This document shows positions 12,546 to 25,179 of a stretch of 64,000 nucleotides of DNA, piece by piece; position 1 is the first letter of the stretch, and each line of letters starts with the position of its first letter. The DNA comes from Lasioglossum baleicum (lineage: Eukaryota > Arthropoda > Insecta > Hymenoptera > Halictidae). Both the position numbers and the translations under genes were made by a program. The DNA lies in NCBI RefSeq assembly GCF_051020765.1, contig NC_134948.1, positions 6,564,501 through 6,628,500 of the forward strand, in the 5' to 3' direction. The notes under the pieces are model-generated. The model searched no databases and was not told where the DNA came from. It saw only the letters and a program-made list of their open reading frames with translations.

Positions 12546-13330
12546 GCTGTTCATTTTACTCTCACGTATCGAATTTCTTTTTGTTTATTCTATACACGTA
12601 GATTTATATCCTCGAGATCATTTTAGGCGTTAACGTAAACCCTAAATCAATAATTTAATTACGCGAGCCCTAAGTTAATTAGCAATTTATTGTTCACTTA
12701 TAGACAACATACAAATATTATTTCTTTGATTCACAAATTTAGATATATGCTTGCGTATTTTTTAAATAAACTAGGAATAGATAATTATATCAAATGTGTC
12801 AAAATTATGTTATAAATTACACGCAGGTATAAATATATTAAAATTATATATTGTAAATTACAATTTTATTTAACATTTTTCTGGAATTGATTTCGAAAGT
12901 TTTTATTTCGGATCACGATCTGCAGTTTCTAGTTGCAAAAATTAATTTTATAGGGAACGATTAGGGTGATCAGTGCGCATGTGACAATTTCGCTCTAGAC
13001 CCAGCACTTGGCAAACAGAGGGGACGGTGTAAAACTATCAATAATTCCTGAAGTGTCATTAGCTTCAATGCTCAGAGACAATTCATTAGAATAGTTGAGA
13101 AACGTGCACGGTTGTCGGACGTAAATGGTACTGTTTCCGGGTGTCGTCGTTCATAGTGGACAAATGAGTATCCACCTGACGGCGAATATCATTCTAACTG
13201 CTCTTGATGAGCTTCCAGTCTAAACGTCTCGCGTGCAAGAACAAAGTCCTCCTGTCTTCAACTCACATCATTTACATAACACCATTAACTACAAAAGAAC
13301 ATTAAGCAACTTCAAAATTTTCTAAATTTT
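12546..13330. other. Unique AT-rich intronic sequence
   Basis: Nothing beyond AT-rich single-copy sequence is seen. Confidence 0.4.
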
Positions 13331-13855
13331 TTGGTGGTGCCATAATTCGATACTGAGATGGGCGATCACATCCCTTAAAAATAATTTAAAATTCATTCGA
13401 TTATATAACGTAATCGACAACTTCCAAAATTAAAAGAATATTAAAACTGTGCGTTTACAATGCAACTCTATTTTTTGGTGGTGCCATAATTCGATACTGA
13501 GATGGGCGATCACATCCCTTAAAAATAATTTAAAATTCATTCGATTATATAACGTAATCGACAACTTCAAAAATTAAAAGAATATTAAAACTGTGCGTTT
13601 ACAATGCAACTCTATTTTTTTGGTGGTGCCATAATTCGATTCTGAGAGGGGCGATCATTTCTTAAAAATAATTTAAAATTCATTCGATTATAACGTAATC
13701 GACAACTTCAAAAATTAAAAGAATATTAAAACTGTGCGTCTATACAATGAAACTCTATTTTTTTGGTGGTGCCATAATTTAATTTTGAGGGGTATCATCC
13801 CTTAAAAAATGTTATCGAAAAAGATTATTAAACATTCGTTTGATCATAATGTAAT
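13331..13855 (+). repeat. Tandem repeat, ~144 bp unit, about 3.6 copies
   Basis: TTGGTGGTGCCATAATT begins copies at 13331, 13475, 13620 and 13763, giving periods of 144, 145 and 143. The first two copies are nearly identical over the whole unit, including GGGCGATCACATCCCTTAAA and ACTGTGCGTTTACAATGCAA. The third has small deletions and the fourth is degenerate and incomplete. This gradient suggests recent duplication at the left end. Confidence 0.85.
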
Positions 13856-14601
13856 GGTCGTTTCACAGATATCCGTTATTATATTTATGAGTACATATTA
13901 TGTATATGTATGCATGTATACAGCACATTCCTGTCCATAACTATTAGGACACCTGTTGCGTTTGAAGAAAATATGCTATCTCATAAAGACTGCATTTTTA
14001 ACAATTTTTTCCCTTAACACCTTCAACGATCAATTTTTAAAAGATGCATTATCTAAAATGGATAAATAATATGGCTACACAAAATTTTAATAAACTTGGA
14101 AGTGTTAGTATTTAAATTAATTCTGAAGGCCATCAGTTTTTTGCAGATGGTTGTTTATTTCGATACAACAATGCCAAACGATTCAACCGTTATCAGTTCA
14201 TCGCAGAGATTTCCATATAAACTCCCATTTCCTAGTTCTGTTTTTCTAAAATCAAATTTCGACCCACCAAAAAATCGCTTGAGGCAGAAACGAAATACGA
14301 CAACTAAATAACTGTGGACCAATTTCGATAAAAATTTGCAATAACATTCTTCAAAGTAAACATCCAATTCATACTTTTTTTTTTCATTTTTACATACAAA
14401 AAACAATTCCGATCAAAAATTCACGAACTTTTGCAAAACTATGTACCACGTCCTTCCAATTGCAAATATACGACTAAAATTTTTAAGAAATATTGTTCAA
14501 ACTCCATACAATAATATGTATATCTTGACTTTTCAAAGAAACATAATTTTATGTATTTAAAAAATTGTTGACTATCGGTAGAAACAAAGGTAGACATCGT
14601 A
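13856..14601. other. Intronic sequence with a possible Tc1-type end
   Basis: Near 13933 there is CTGTCCATAACTATTAGGAC, a sequence of the kind found at the ends of Tc1-like elements, but I see no matching inverted partner. The remainder is AT-rich. The 63-60 codon open frames here carry no recognisable transposase content. Confidence 0.3.
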
Positions 14602-14676
14602 GTCAGAATAGCTGTCCACACGATTCCTATTGCTTCAGGCTTGCAATATACGCGCAGGGTGGACAGCTATTGTGAC
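14602..14676. repeat. 75 bp hairpin family, copy 1
   Basis: GTCAGAATAGCTGTCCAC pairs with GTGGACAGCTATTGTGAC. It is one of four copies in the window (others at 36387, 39499 and 41434). The left flank AAAGGTAGACATCGTA is shared with the copy at 41434, so the hairpin sits inside a larger dispersed repeat. Confidence 0.65.
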
Positions 14677-14900
14677 TGTGACCGTTCATCAATCAAAAAT
14701 TGATTTTTCCGAAAGCGGTTTGGGCGAGTACTAGCTTATATTGTCTAGCTTAATGCAAAATTAACAAAATAATAAATTTGCAATCTTGGTCCTCTTAATA
14801 ACAAATTTATAGACAAAATAAATTTTTAAAAAATACCACATCTTTAAAACGGACTAAGAAGTACAAAATAATTTTTCCTAGCCCCATACAGATTCCTAAC
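14677..14900. other. Flank of hairpin repeat, AT-rich
   Basis: It begins with sequence distantly resembling the right flanks of the other hairpin copies (a TTAATTTTTCC-like block appears here as TTGATTTTTCC). Otherwise it is unremarkable. Confidence 0.3.
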
Positions 14901-15163
14901 GAGTGGGAACGCGATCACGTACTACCGAGCGTCGCGCGGAGAGGTGTAACGGTTAAATTTAATAGTTTATATCTCCTAAACGTATAGGCTTTTAAAATTT
15001 TTTTAAAATATTGCATTGTCATCCAGTTCTGAGCTATGTTTAAAATTTCAAGTCTCTAGCTTATCGGAAAGTTAGTTTAAAATAATTGCAAAATTTGTAC
15101 CTAACAGACAGACAAACAGACGGACAAGAAAGCGAGCTCATAAAAACATGGTAAAATCAGAAA
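14901..15163 (+). repeat. Dispersed repeat, forward copy of the 63.25 kb element
   Basis: Shared blocks with 63252-63517 in reverse complement include GCGATCACGTACTACCGAG, GGAGAGGTGTAACGGTT, AGTTTATATCTCCTAAACG, TGCATTGTCATC.AGTTCTGAGC, and an end rich in ACAGACAGACAAACAGACGG followed by ACAAGAAAGCGAGCT. No open frame of note is present. The class of element is unknown to me; the directional simple-sequence end would suit a retroposon tail, but this is speculative. Confidence 0.7.
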
Positions 15164-16479
15164 TCGTATTTTGGCGGGATATACTAATTCGCGGTATTAG
15201 GGGTGGTTCTCGTAGTATCGCGGCGACCATACTGTCGCAATTATAGAGATATCGAGGATCGTGTTTGTAGAGGGCGGACATCGCGCGCTCGGCGATGTCG
15301 ACGACTCGATTGCACACGACTTGCAGTGTTTTATCGACGCAGCCGGGGTTGTGGGATATTTGCTGTAATATCAACGGTGCACGACAAAGTCGTTGACAAT
15401 CGGTAGACAGTAATAATCTATTGTGTTTATGCGCCGGGGACGATTTGTCGTCTATTCGCCGACAATACGGCAGTGGTATCGGCACAACATGCGAAACAGG
15501 TCAGAAATTATTGCGGCCACCTACATCCATCGTTACAACATCGACATTTTCGGTTTCGAGTTGTGCGAGCCCGGGAGATTGGTGAATTTTGAAACGAGAA
15601 CGAAATGAGTCGTGATTCGTGCCATTTGTTTTGCAAATGTGCATTTTGACGGGCCGATTTTCGTGTAGAATCACTGTCCACGGGTAGAACGAGTCGCCTA
15701 ATTATGCTTAGTGCGGTGGCAGTCGCGACAGCTGTTGGTGTTAGAACACAGGGGTGAGTTTTGGCAATATACGAGAGCTTTTGGTCTTGACAGTGACTGA
15801 TGTTTATTAGTTAAACGAATAAAATTGAATTGTATATGTGCAGAAGTAGTTGAACATATTTTTTGAAAATTGTAGTTCAAAAAACTATATGAAAACTATA
15901 TTCAATCTATTAAAACAAAATAAATCTAGTGACATAGAAATTGTTTTGTTTTCTAGCTCCTATGCAAGTCTACAAAAATTTGCAACCCTTAAAAAGCTCG
16001 ACATAATTTTTTTTTTAAAATGATTTTCCTTTTCTAAGATTATGTTATAGCAATCTTTAAAGAGCCATTCAGTATCAAGTTTTATATCACACGACGCCTA
16101 CTAATTTTCCATTAAATTTTGAATTGCAAAAATCATTTTAAAAGAATATTTTCCCCCACTTTTTCATTCAGAAACTCTAGAATGGAAATTTGAATAGAGC
16201 AGCCGATTGTTTGCAGTTCCGGTTTCGATCATCGGGCCGGGTTAATCGGCCTAATAATTTGCATCGTTAAACGGTCATCCCCCTCCCCACCCCACCCACG
16301 CACCGAAGTGTTAAGCCTCTCGTATTTAATTATCTATTCTAACAGGCCGCGCGAGCGAACGCGAACGATAAACAGGCTTTTCGGTATCCGCGATCGTTGT
16401 TAACGTAATAACGATAAATCCCGACGGGCCCCCGAAATCGCGGTGATCTCGATACAGTGAAATATCGGCAGAATATCGT
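15164..16479. other. Unique intronic sequence
   Basis: There is a GC-richer, CpG-containing patch at about 15.2-15.6 kb with overlapping open frames on both strands (115 codons minus strand, 67 and 61 plus strand). None shows a known motif and their overlap points to composition. From 16.2 to 16.47 kb there is another CpG-rich patch, which could be a conserved regulatory block. Confidence 0.35.
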
Positions 16480-16790
16480 CGTGAATTTTTACACCCCCCC
16501 AAAAATCTGGGAGGAAATTATTTTGAAAATTACTATAGTTCGGATTTTGTTCGACAATAAAATAAATCTTGCAGTTCTAATTAAGGTCAATTTTACGCTT
16601 ATAATAAAATACAATTAATTTTTACACCCCTCTAAAAATCTGGGCGGAAATTATTCTGAAAATTACCAGTTTGGATTTCGTTTAATGTTAAAATAAATCT
16701 TGCAATTCTAATGAAGATAAATTTGCCAAAAATGATCCGTTTGAATTTTGTTTGATAAAAATAAATCTTGGGTTTCTAATTCATTGTTAC
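16480..16790 (+). repeat. Tandem duplication, ~131 bp unit, about 2.3 copies
   Basis: AATTTTTACACCCC..AAAAATCTGGG.GGAAATTATT is seen near 16484 and again near 16616. Each is followed by a GAAAATTAC block and AATAAATCTTGCA.TTCTAAT. A partial third copy follows from about 16735. Confidence 0.65.
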
Positions 16791-17944
16791 GCTTTCTTCT
16801 AATGCAATAAATTGACATGAAATACTATACATAACATTGCGTATTACAAAGACGTCACTTCGCGTACTTGTCGACTCGCGAACGAATGTTTTTGCAATAA
16901 ATATTCCGCAAAACGTCGGATCTACGTGAAACGCGCGATCGTGTGCACACACGTGTCAAACCAATGAAAATATTTAGTAAAATAATAATTTCATCTGTTG
17001 AAAACACACGTCCTGTATCGCGATGTCCGAGGTGCGTTTTTCGAGAGCCGAAAGTTGGTCGTGTTATTTATTATCTGTGTTTGAAACTCGATTACAGTTT
17101 CATTGCGAAATCTGCTCGCCAAAATGAAAAACAGCAGATGCGGAACGTGCGCCGCTCCGCAGTGAATTTAATCGAAATAAAATCTGTAACAAGGTAAACA
17201 GCCGCGCGATCTTTATCTGGAGACAGGAAACGCACAAATGGCTTTGGCGAATTTTCCAAAGAGGACGCAGAATATTATATTTGAAATACATAAATTTGAA
17301 ATTGCACTACATCTAATGAAATTCTGTGTTATTCCAATCTTTTTCAGATTTTTCTAACCCCTTAAAAGTAGACTTTAGCAAAAATTTGATGAAATTGAAA
17401 GGTCTGTTTTGTGGCGAACGTGAATAATCATTTTGGGGGATAAAGCTCCATTTTTCGCGAGAGTATAAGCGAAAAAAGAGGGGCCTCGGGTGAAGGTAGA
17501 AATTATGGATTTGTTCGAGTAACGAAAAGAACTATTTTTCAACCCCCATTTCTCCGTATTCTTCGCCGTCTCGTCCGCAACTCCGGATAAAGTTTCACAT
17601 TTTCTTCGAGACTACATCCCATAACGGCTCGCCGTCCAAATAGAATACCCGACAGACTACCACCACTGACGGAAACCAAGTAAATACGGCGGCCGAAGTG
17701 TATTCAATTTGCAAATCCCTGTCGCGCCGCGTAGTTTGCAAAGTGGCAACGACGAAATTATTACGCGGCAACGAAAAAGTTGTCGATCCCCCGGTATCTC
17801 CGTCCCGACGAGCCTTTTACTCTGCTTGTTGTCAACTAACTAATATCTCCGATGTAAATCAATTTAATTCGTCGCTTTGGAACACTATGATGAAATTTTT
17901 AATACCATCAATATTTTTTCAATGGGATCGTGCAAATTATTTTC
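16791..17944. other. Unique intronic sequence
   Basis: It alternates AT-rich and CpG-rich patches. An open frame of 84 codons at 16943-17197 and others on the opposite strand lack recognisable content. No array or inverted element is seen. Confidence 0.4.
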
Positions 17945-18142
17945 GGTAATCTTGTAGAGCATGAAAAGACGAATCCAACGACCTCCATGACTATGCCATC
18001 CCGACAATTTCATTTCGAGAAATTCGTATCTGAAAGATAAAATTTTAACGCTTTCAGACACGAATATCTCGAGATTATGTAATCGGATTGGTGTAGTTGT
18101 ATAGGTCGTTGAAACCGTCTTTTCATGCTCTACAAGAATATC
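17945..18142. mobile_element. Foldback element, family with the 20.19 kb copy
   Basis: The arms AATCTTGTAGAGCATGAAAA and TTTTCATGCTCTACAAGAAT face each other, and the inverted homology continues inward (AATCCAACGACCT against AGGTCGTTGAAA, ATCTCGAGA near the centre). Flanks outside the arms also resemble those of the second copy (GATCGTGCAAATTATT against GATCGTATAAATTCTA), so the true element may be larger. No target duplication was resolved. Confidence 0.6.
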
Positions 18143-20188
18143 AACGAAAAACAGTCGGGTTCGATTAAAAAAATGTATCTGAAAATATTAAATATTTTAG
18201 TATTTTTGCTATTATCTTAAAAATTGTTCCTGCCATCGAGAAACAATTGACACAATCAAATTGTATGTAGGAAACCAATCAAACAAACTATTTCGTTGTT
18301 TCACCTTTCACGAATGTCAATTATTTGACGACGAGCTTTCATCGGAATAAATGTTTCAGCGTTCGAAAAACTATCTCCAACGGTAAAAAATGCTTTTAAT
18401 CTAGATTTCCCGGAGATCGATAACCTCATGAATTTTAATCGTTACTTCTAGTTAGGCGAGAGCTCTCGCGACGTCGCGTCCGGAAAACGAAGAACTCGAA
18501 AGTTGATGTTTACAGACTATTTCAGCGAAGAAATGAGAAGCGTTAATGGGTATTCACGACCAAATTACACGGTCCCGCGGGTAAATTGATTTTAATTTTA
18601 TCGGAACCACGCCGGGGGTAAAATCGTGGGGAAGAGAAAAAAAAAGCGAAGGGAGAGAAAGGATGTGCAAGCTCGAGTCGGCGAAAAAATCGACTTCGGA
18701 AGGGACCTTCGTCGTTCTACTTATGCCGACAGCGGAATTTTTTAGCCGTCGATTTTTGGGTGATCGACGACAACCTCGAGCGCACTGCAAATATTATCGA
18801 AAGCTGATCAAACGCCATTTTTTCCTCACACCTCACTCGACAATGACAAGTCTGCCGTAACGTGCTGAACACTTTCGATCAAAAAAGATCTTCCACCATT
18901 TTTTTTTCTCAAGAACCGCTAAACTTTATGCAAACAATCTTTTTGAGGTTAGAAGAGTATATCAGAATTTTTTTTATTTCAAAATGTTTAGCTATTGAGA
19001 AGTTATGGTCGATTTTTGCGCAAAGTAATAACAAAATTTTACAATTTTTCAGCAGAAATTACCACAAGTTGTATAATTTTGCCAGATAAAATTTATAAAA
19101 ACCACGCTGCTTTGATATTGTTAACCAGCTATGACCCCCTTAATATCATCAAAAACGGAATCGTTGAGCAATCAGGCGCGTTTAAACGCCATCAGCTTCA
19201 CACGCGAATAATTCATTATATTACCATATTGATACAGTATTGAAAGCCAAATTTTGTTATTGAATTTTGCGAGCAAAGGCCCATCAAAACGGCCATATTT
19301 TTAAAAATGTTCGATCGGATAATCTCTGTTTAAAACGATTAAAATTTAATCAATTTCTTATGGTCGTCCTCTCTGCCGTATAATGGCGAAGCGAATCGCC
19401 ATTTTGAAAGGGAATTTTATTAACAAGTTTCGAAACGTTGATAAATCGAGTTTGGAAAAATATTTTATCGGCTCTGCTCTGCTTTAAACGATTATTTTCG
19501 ACGTAATTCATTGATGATCGCGGAATTTCGTTTGAATTTACGGCTTTACCCGCCAATTTGCTCCGGGAAAAATGGAGTACGATATTTTCAAAATGGTCAA
19601 CTAAACAGAGAATGCGAATAATTTCAGTCGCATCGAACAAAGGTAGATTAATCGTGAAACTATGCGTTTTAAGCAATAAAAAAAGGTTCCGGTTTTTGGA
19701 GTCGTACTATACGGCCGGCAAAAATCCATCCGAGCAGAAGTCGTGCGCCAAACAAATAACGAGTTAACGTCTACAGAGCGAACACAATAAATTTTGCAAA
19801 CAAAAAATTTGGGCATTTTTTGTTCTGGTGAAAATGGAAGGAGCGAGAGCCGGGCGATCAATGCTTGTCAATTAAAAATTATCCGGAACAACGTTTCACC
19901 TGGGTTTCGCGACTTCAGCTTCCGCCATTGCAGTTTTCCGAAACGTGAATCCGAGAAAAAGGAAAATTCGTGTTGCCAATTAACGCGGGGGTATGTTATA
20001 CTTTCAACAAAAAGTGACGCTTCGAAGCATTTTACATTGTTTCCTTTTTTTGTAACGTAACAGTGTAGAATATTTATACAGGTTTTTTATATGCGGAGAT
20101 ATTCACACGAATTTGCACTATTTCAAGAGTTTATCTCGGTATCTTTTTAGAAAATTCCTTTTTTTTTATACGATCGTATAAATTCTAT
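18143..20188. other. Intronic sequence between the two foldbacks
   Basis: Many overlapping short open frames occur, up to 108 codons on the minus strand at 19350-19676, with no recognisable motif. The stretch at 18.86-19.33 kb reads like old interspersed repeat (AT-rich with scattered GAACCGCTAAACTTT-type blocks), but I found no second copy in the window. Confidence 0.35.
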
Positions 20189-20400
20189 TCGATAATCTTA
20201 TAGAGCATGAAAATACGAATTGAACGAGTACCATGATCATACCTTTCTGATCATTCAAACTCGAGATATTCGTGTTTGAAAACACGGAAAATTGTTTTTT
20301 CGAACATGAGTATCTCGAGAATGGTTGATCAGAAAGGTATGATCATGGTACTCGTTGAATTCGTCTTTTCGTGCTCTATAAGAATATCGACAGAAAACAG
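20189..20400. mobile_element. Foldback element, second copy
   Basis: TCGATAATCTTATAGAGCAT and ATGCTCTATAAGAATATCGA form the ends, and the arms carry a long near-perfect inverted match (GAGTACCATGATCATACCTT against AAGGTATGATCATGGTACTC). It is about 212 bp with a small loop. The sequence is related to 17945-18142. Confidence 0.65.
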
Positions 20401-21037
20401 TAAGTTTAATTTATTTATTCAAAGTCGTATTGTAAATTTAACCATTTCATCCGTTTATATTCTTTTTGAGTAAAAAATCCGTTGTTACCATAATTATTAA
20501 AAAAGTTACAGCAATTTTTGAAAGAATGAACAAGCATAACACGTTGAACACGTACATTAAACCCGGTCAGTATTTTAGCAATCTCTTGTGGAAAGTGGAT
20601 ACATACAAATCTCTTTTGCTCCTCTAGAGAGCCTTTTTTCCCCTGTCAGTTACAAAAAGGTCATATTTCATCGCGCATGAAAGTCGCAGCAGGTTTTACA
20701 GAGTGCCATAAATGAGATATAGGCGACAATAAAATTTAGATACGTCTTTATAGGTGTTCGATGATATTTCTTCGGGTGGAGGAACAAGGCGCCTCGACGT
20801 CCTGGCTTTTCCGAGGGCGTCAGGTGCATACGAAATCTATTTCGAGTGCATAGATGCAGTCTGGCCTCTTGAACATAGTTTGCTTCGATCGATTCTGTCC
20901 TTTAAGGAAGGTCCTCTAACCTTGAACGAACTCATATTTCTTCTATTTTCCAATTTTACTCTCACCGAAAATTGAAAATTTGTTTTCGAAAAAATGATTA
21001 CCAGGAAGGGGTCTGGTTAAATCTCGTAATGCCTTAT
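20401..21037. other. Unique intronic sequence
   Basis: Nothing beyond single-copy sequence is seen. A short 73-codon open frame at 20754-20975 starts at a non-ATG codon in part of its extent and has no known motif. Confidence 0.4.
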
Positions 21038-22565
21038 CCAGTCTGAATTATACCACAGTTTATCATAGTACATTGTACCCTAGCATATACAGTGCTGTCC
21101 CATTTTAACTGTCGCACAATAGTCCCGCTTAGCTCATCACAGTCTTTGCTCGGTCAATTTCAATTGTTCCACTGAAATTGATACAACCTCTTCTCGCTCA
21201 ACCGAGTGCATCACAGCCCGTCATATCACATCATAGCCCAGGGTATTGTTGTCTTATTTAACTGCCGCAATATAGTCTCACTTGGCCAAGCACAATCTTG
21301 CCTCACTCAATCGTCCCATGCAATATGTATAAATGATACATAGCAACCTCTCCTAGCTGAACATAGCACATCATATCCTCTCATATCACCTATCCTCTCT
21401 ATCAAGCCGTCCTCAATCCTACAATCTATTTTCCACAGTTTATCATACTATTATATTTACCTTGTACCCTGGCATACAGTGCTGTCCCATTTAACTGCCG
21501 CCCAATATGTAGTCCTGGTTAGCTCAGCACAGTCTTTGCTCGGCCAATTTCAATTGTCCCACTCAAATTGATACAACCTCTTCTTGCTCAACAGAGTACA
21601 TCACAGCCCGTCATATCACATCATAGCCCAGGGTATTGTTGTCTTATTTAACTGTCGCAGTATAGTCCCACTTGGCCAAGCACAATCTTGCCTCACTCAA
21701 TCGCCCCATTCGATATAATTGATACATAACCGCCTCTCCTAGCTGGACACAGCACATCATATCTAACCTGTCCTCTCTATCCAGCCATCCTGAATCCTAC
21801 ACAATCTATTTTCCACAGTTTATCATATTATTTACATTGTACCCTAGCATACAGTGCTGTCCCATTTAACTGTCGCCCAATAGTCCCGCTTAGCTCATCA
21901 CAGTCTTTGCTCGGTCAATTTCAATTGTTCCACTGAAATTGATACAACCTCTTCTCGCTCAACCGAGTGCATCACAGCTCATCATATCACATCATAGCCC
22001 AAGGTATTGTTGTCTTATTTAACTGCCGCAATATAGTCTCACTTGGCCAAGCACAATCTTGCCTCACTCAATCGTCCCATGCAATATGTATAAATGATAC
22101 ATAGCAACTTCTCCTAGCTGAACATAGCACATCATATCCTCTCATATCACCTATCCTCTCTATCAAGCCGTCCTTAATCCTACAATCTATTTTCCACAGT
22201 TTATCATACTATTATATTTACCTTGTACCCTGGCATACAGTGCTGTCCCATTTAACTGTCGCCCAATATGTAGTCCTGGTTAGCTCAGCACAGTCTTTGC
22301 TCGGCCAATTTCAATTGTCCCACTCAAATTGATACAACCTCTTCTTGCTCAACAGAGTACATCACAGCCCGTCATATCACATCATAGCCCAGGGTATTGT
22401 TGTCTTATTTAACTGTCGCAGTATAGTCCCACTTGGCCAAGCACAATCTTGCCTCACTCAATCGCCCCATTCGATATAATTGATACATAACCGCCTCTCC
22501 TAGCTGGACACAGCACATCATATCTAACCTGTCCTCTCTATCCAGCCATCCTGAATCCTACAATC
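21038..22565 (+). repeat. Higher-order tandem array: ~190 bp within ~380 bp within ~760 bp
   Basis: CAGTTTATCAT starts ~380 bp units at 21056, 21436, 21816 and 22197. Units 1 and 3 match each other almost exactly (CGCTTAGCTCATCACAGTCT in both), and units 2 and 4 match each other (CTGGTTAGCTCAGCACAGTC in both), whereas adjacent units differ much more. Each 380 bp unit is itself two related halves: TGTCCCATTTAACTGTCGC followed by a CACAGTCTTTGCTC block, against TGTCTTATTTAACTGCCGC followed by CACAATCTTGCCTC. The order of duplication is therefore 190 to 380 to 760. There is no coding potential. Confidence 0.9.
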
Positions 22566-25179
22566 TGAAGCGGGTCCGAAGTGACTCGAAGACAACCCTT
22601 CTGTTCGAACACGCTCGACTCGACTAGCCATCGCTAGCGGTCACACAGCAAGCAGACAACCAAGCAACCAAGCAGGAAGCAAGTCACAGCAGGCGGGGCC
22701 GGCGCTCGTTAGCGCCGGTAATTGTCACTTGTTAGGTGGCAGGTTGTCCTCTGGCCGGTAATCCCCAGTTTTGCGTCAACTACCCGCCGGTTCGCCACTC
22801 GAAAGGAGCCCGCGGCCGAGGCCAGAGAGCTTTTTCAAAAGCGCTTCACCGACCGAAACCTCGACCGAAAGCCTCTTGTTGACAAGTCCTTCTATTTACC
22901 CACCCACACGCCCACGCCCGCATACCACCCTCTATGCTATTCTTTCCACCCTCGTATACTCTCCGCATCCCCACCTCTCGCTTTTTCAAACTGACCAACC
23001 TTAGATCGAATCGAGGTGGTCAATCGAGGGTGGAAAGTCACTGTTCCACTTTTTTTTTTTCTCGAGAGGAAATTTTCGCGAGAACTCCGAGAACTCGCCT
23101 CTCAGGTTGGACGACCTCATTTCCTGCGATTTTTGACAATAGAACTGGCGCTGGTAATTGTTGGCAAGTGACTGTTGGAAGCCAGCTGTTTCTGAGTGTG
23201 CTTAGATTGTTAGTGGCGCGGCACGAGAACCATATTTCTCATCCACGTGTGACGAGTGTGTTAATAATATTATTTTGCGAGACTGCGTTAAGGCTAGTGG
23301 GTCTGTTGGACGACACTTAAAATTGAAAGCTAATGTCCATTTCGATAAATTGAATAATGGATATCTCTACACTATATCTCTACAATTTTTTAATATCATT
23401 TAACGACAATCCGAACTAAACCTTTTCCCTCGAACGTTCCATAAATTGGTTCCGAAGGGTTTTTAATACATTGAGAACGAAAAATTCACAGTAACTCGAC
23501 CTGTGGGAAACGGGGGGAATAACTTCAGTGTTTCAGATTGAATGTAGAGTAAATGTTCATGCAGTCACGTAGCCTTCGCTGAAGTGAGTGACTTTCGCTC
23601 GAAAAAGTTATTCAAACTTGAGCGCGTATGAAAAGTTCGAACAGCTTTCACTGGACTGAATCCCTTTTGTTCGGATATTATAAAAGAGCTGTTCACGTCG
23701 CGAACTTTCGAAAAATCATTCCGATACTATTAATAGGCTCGCGGTTATCGATTCAGTCTTGGCGACAGAATTATTATTGTGGCATTTATTCAAGCATTTC
23801 TTTCAATTTTTCAACTCGTTCAATATATGTAGAAGCATTAGAAGACTTGAAGGAAATTTAATTTTTCAAGATCTATTTCGAGATGCCATAAGTTTAAATG
23901 TATGCAGCAACAAAAGGAAGAACTGTTGAAGAAGATGTTTTGCCAGAAACTCTGGCAAAGTGTTTCTGAAGAAATTTCGTATGAAAAAGGAAGTAACAGA
24001 TAGTTCAAGACGAGCATCCTCACTGACTACCTCATTCCGCCATTTTCTCGCCACAAGCTAATTCACGTTTACCAACATATTCCTGACATTTTTCTGATTG
24101 AAACGAGTACCAACATGCCATAGTTCGGAGTACATTTTCGCATAGTAGAGGTTCTGCTTAAGCGTGGATTACTCGGGAAAATATGACGCGAGCTGTATCG
24201 TGCTTGGACTCATTTTAACCAGGAAAGTGTCACGCATATGCTAGTAAAAGTTCCATAAATAAATTATAATAAAGAAAAAAGTGATGTCACTCTTTACCAT
24301 TCGATGTTAGCAGCGCAGAAGTGTCTGAATACATATACTAGTATGATTCGAAGACGTAGGCGTCGATGACACGTCAGTCGACGTGTTAACGAGTTCATTA
24401 GGCCAGGCAGACTCGTTTTGCGCCGGTGACTCTCCGAGGCATTCGACTTATGGGATTATGAGAACCTATCAACGTGGTTCTAGAGTATAGAACTGCTAGA
24501 AACTTTGGGAGGACAGGGGTAGCTTCGGAGACGATCCAAACAATGAACCCCGGCGCCGGATTCGAGTTGCCGAAGCTGACTCTTGTTTGCCGGAACCGGT
24601 GCAGGCTCGAGTTTCAAGCAGCTCGCACTTCCGGCCCGAGTTTTGGCCCGAAAACGCTCGGAGACTCGGAGACCCATCGCCTGGATTCGAACGCTCGTTG
24701 ACGGCCTCTCTGGCCTTGGCCTTTATCAACGACGAGTGTCCTCGAGGCTTCTCTTCCTCCATTGTGCCCTCTTCATCTTCAACTCTTCACGATCTCCCTC
24801 TTTCGCATGCATCTGGGTCTCCATCGCAATTTTGCTGAACTCTGCGAATAAAATTCTTCGATCTCTACCGAACACGATTCGTTGTACACGGTTGTCTGTC
24901 TTCCTCCGCTGCGATATAGCCATAGGTTTTTATTGTTTTCGAAAAAAAGTTTTTTCGAATCGGCCGCATCGGAACGGAAGTTCCGAAACTGATTTCGAAA
25001 CCAATGTTCTGGAAAAGTTTCTTCGAAATACACCGGCTCCAATATCCGCCGCTGGCCGAATTGCTTTGTTGCCTGGTCGATACTTCTAAAACCCGCCGCC
25101 GAATATGGTCTCTAATACTGCCTATAGCGCTGCGAAAAATTCTAGCGCCGCCAAACGAAAAATTCGCTTATTTCGAATG
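22566..25179. other. Unique, partly GC-rich intronic block
   Basis: It starts with a CpG-rich section at 22.57-23.2 kb, including a perfect 8-bp-stem hairpin (CCGGCGCT, loop CGTT, AGCGCCGG at about 22699-22718). A second GC-richer section lies at 24.4-25.1 kb and holds overlapping open frames (longest 168 codons, 24583-25089) without recognisable domains. Either island could be an enhancer or alternative promoter, but nothing in the sequence decides this. Confidence 0.35.

Noticed and set aside
13929..13960. Tc1-like end CTGTCCATAACTATTAGGAC as a full transposon
   Set aside because: No inverted partner or transposase frame was found within a few kilobases; at most it is a fragment.
24583..25089. 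168-codon plus-strand open frame, the longest in the window
   Set aside because: It does not look like a known family, overlaps several other frames of similar length, and lies in a GC-rich patch where stop codons are rare.
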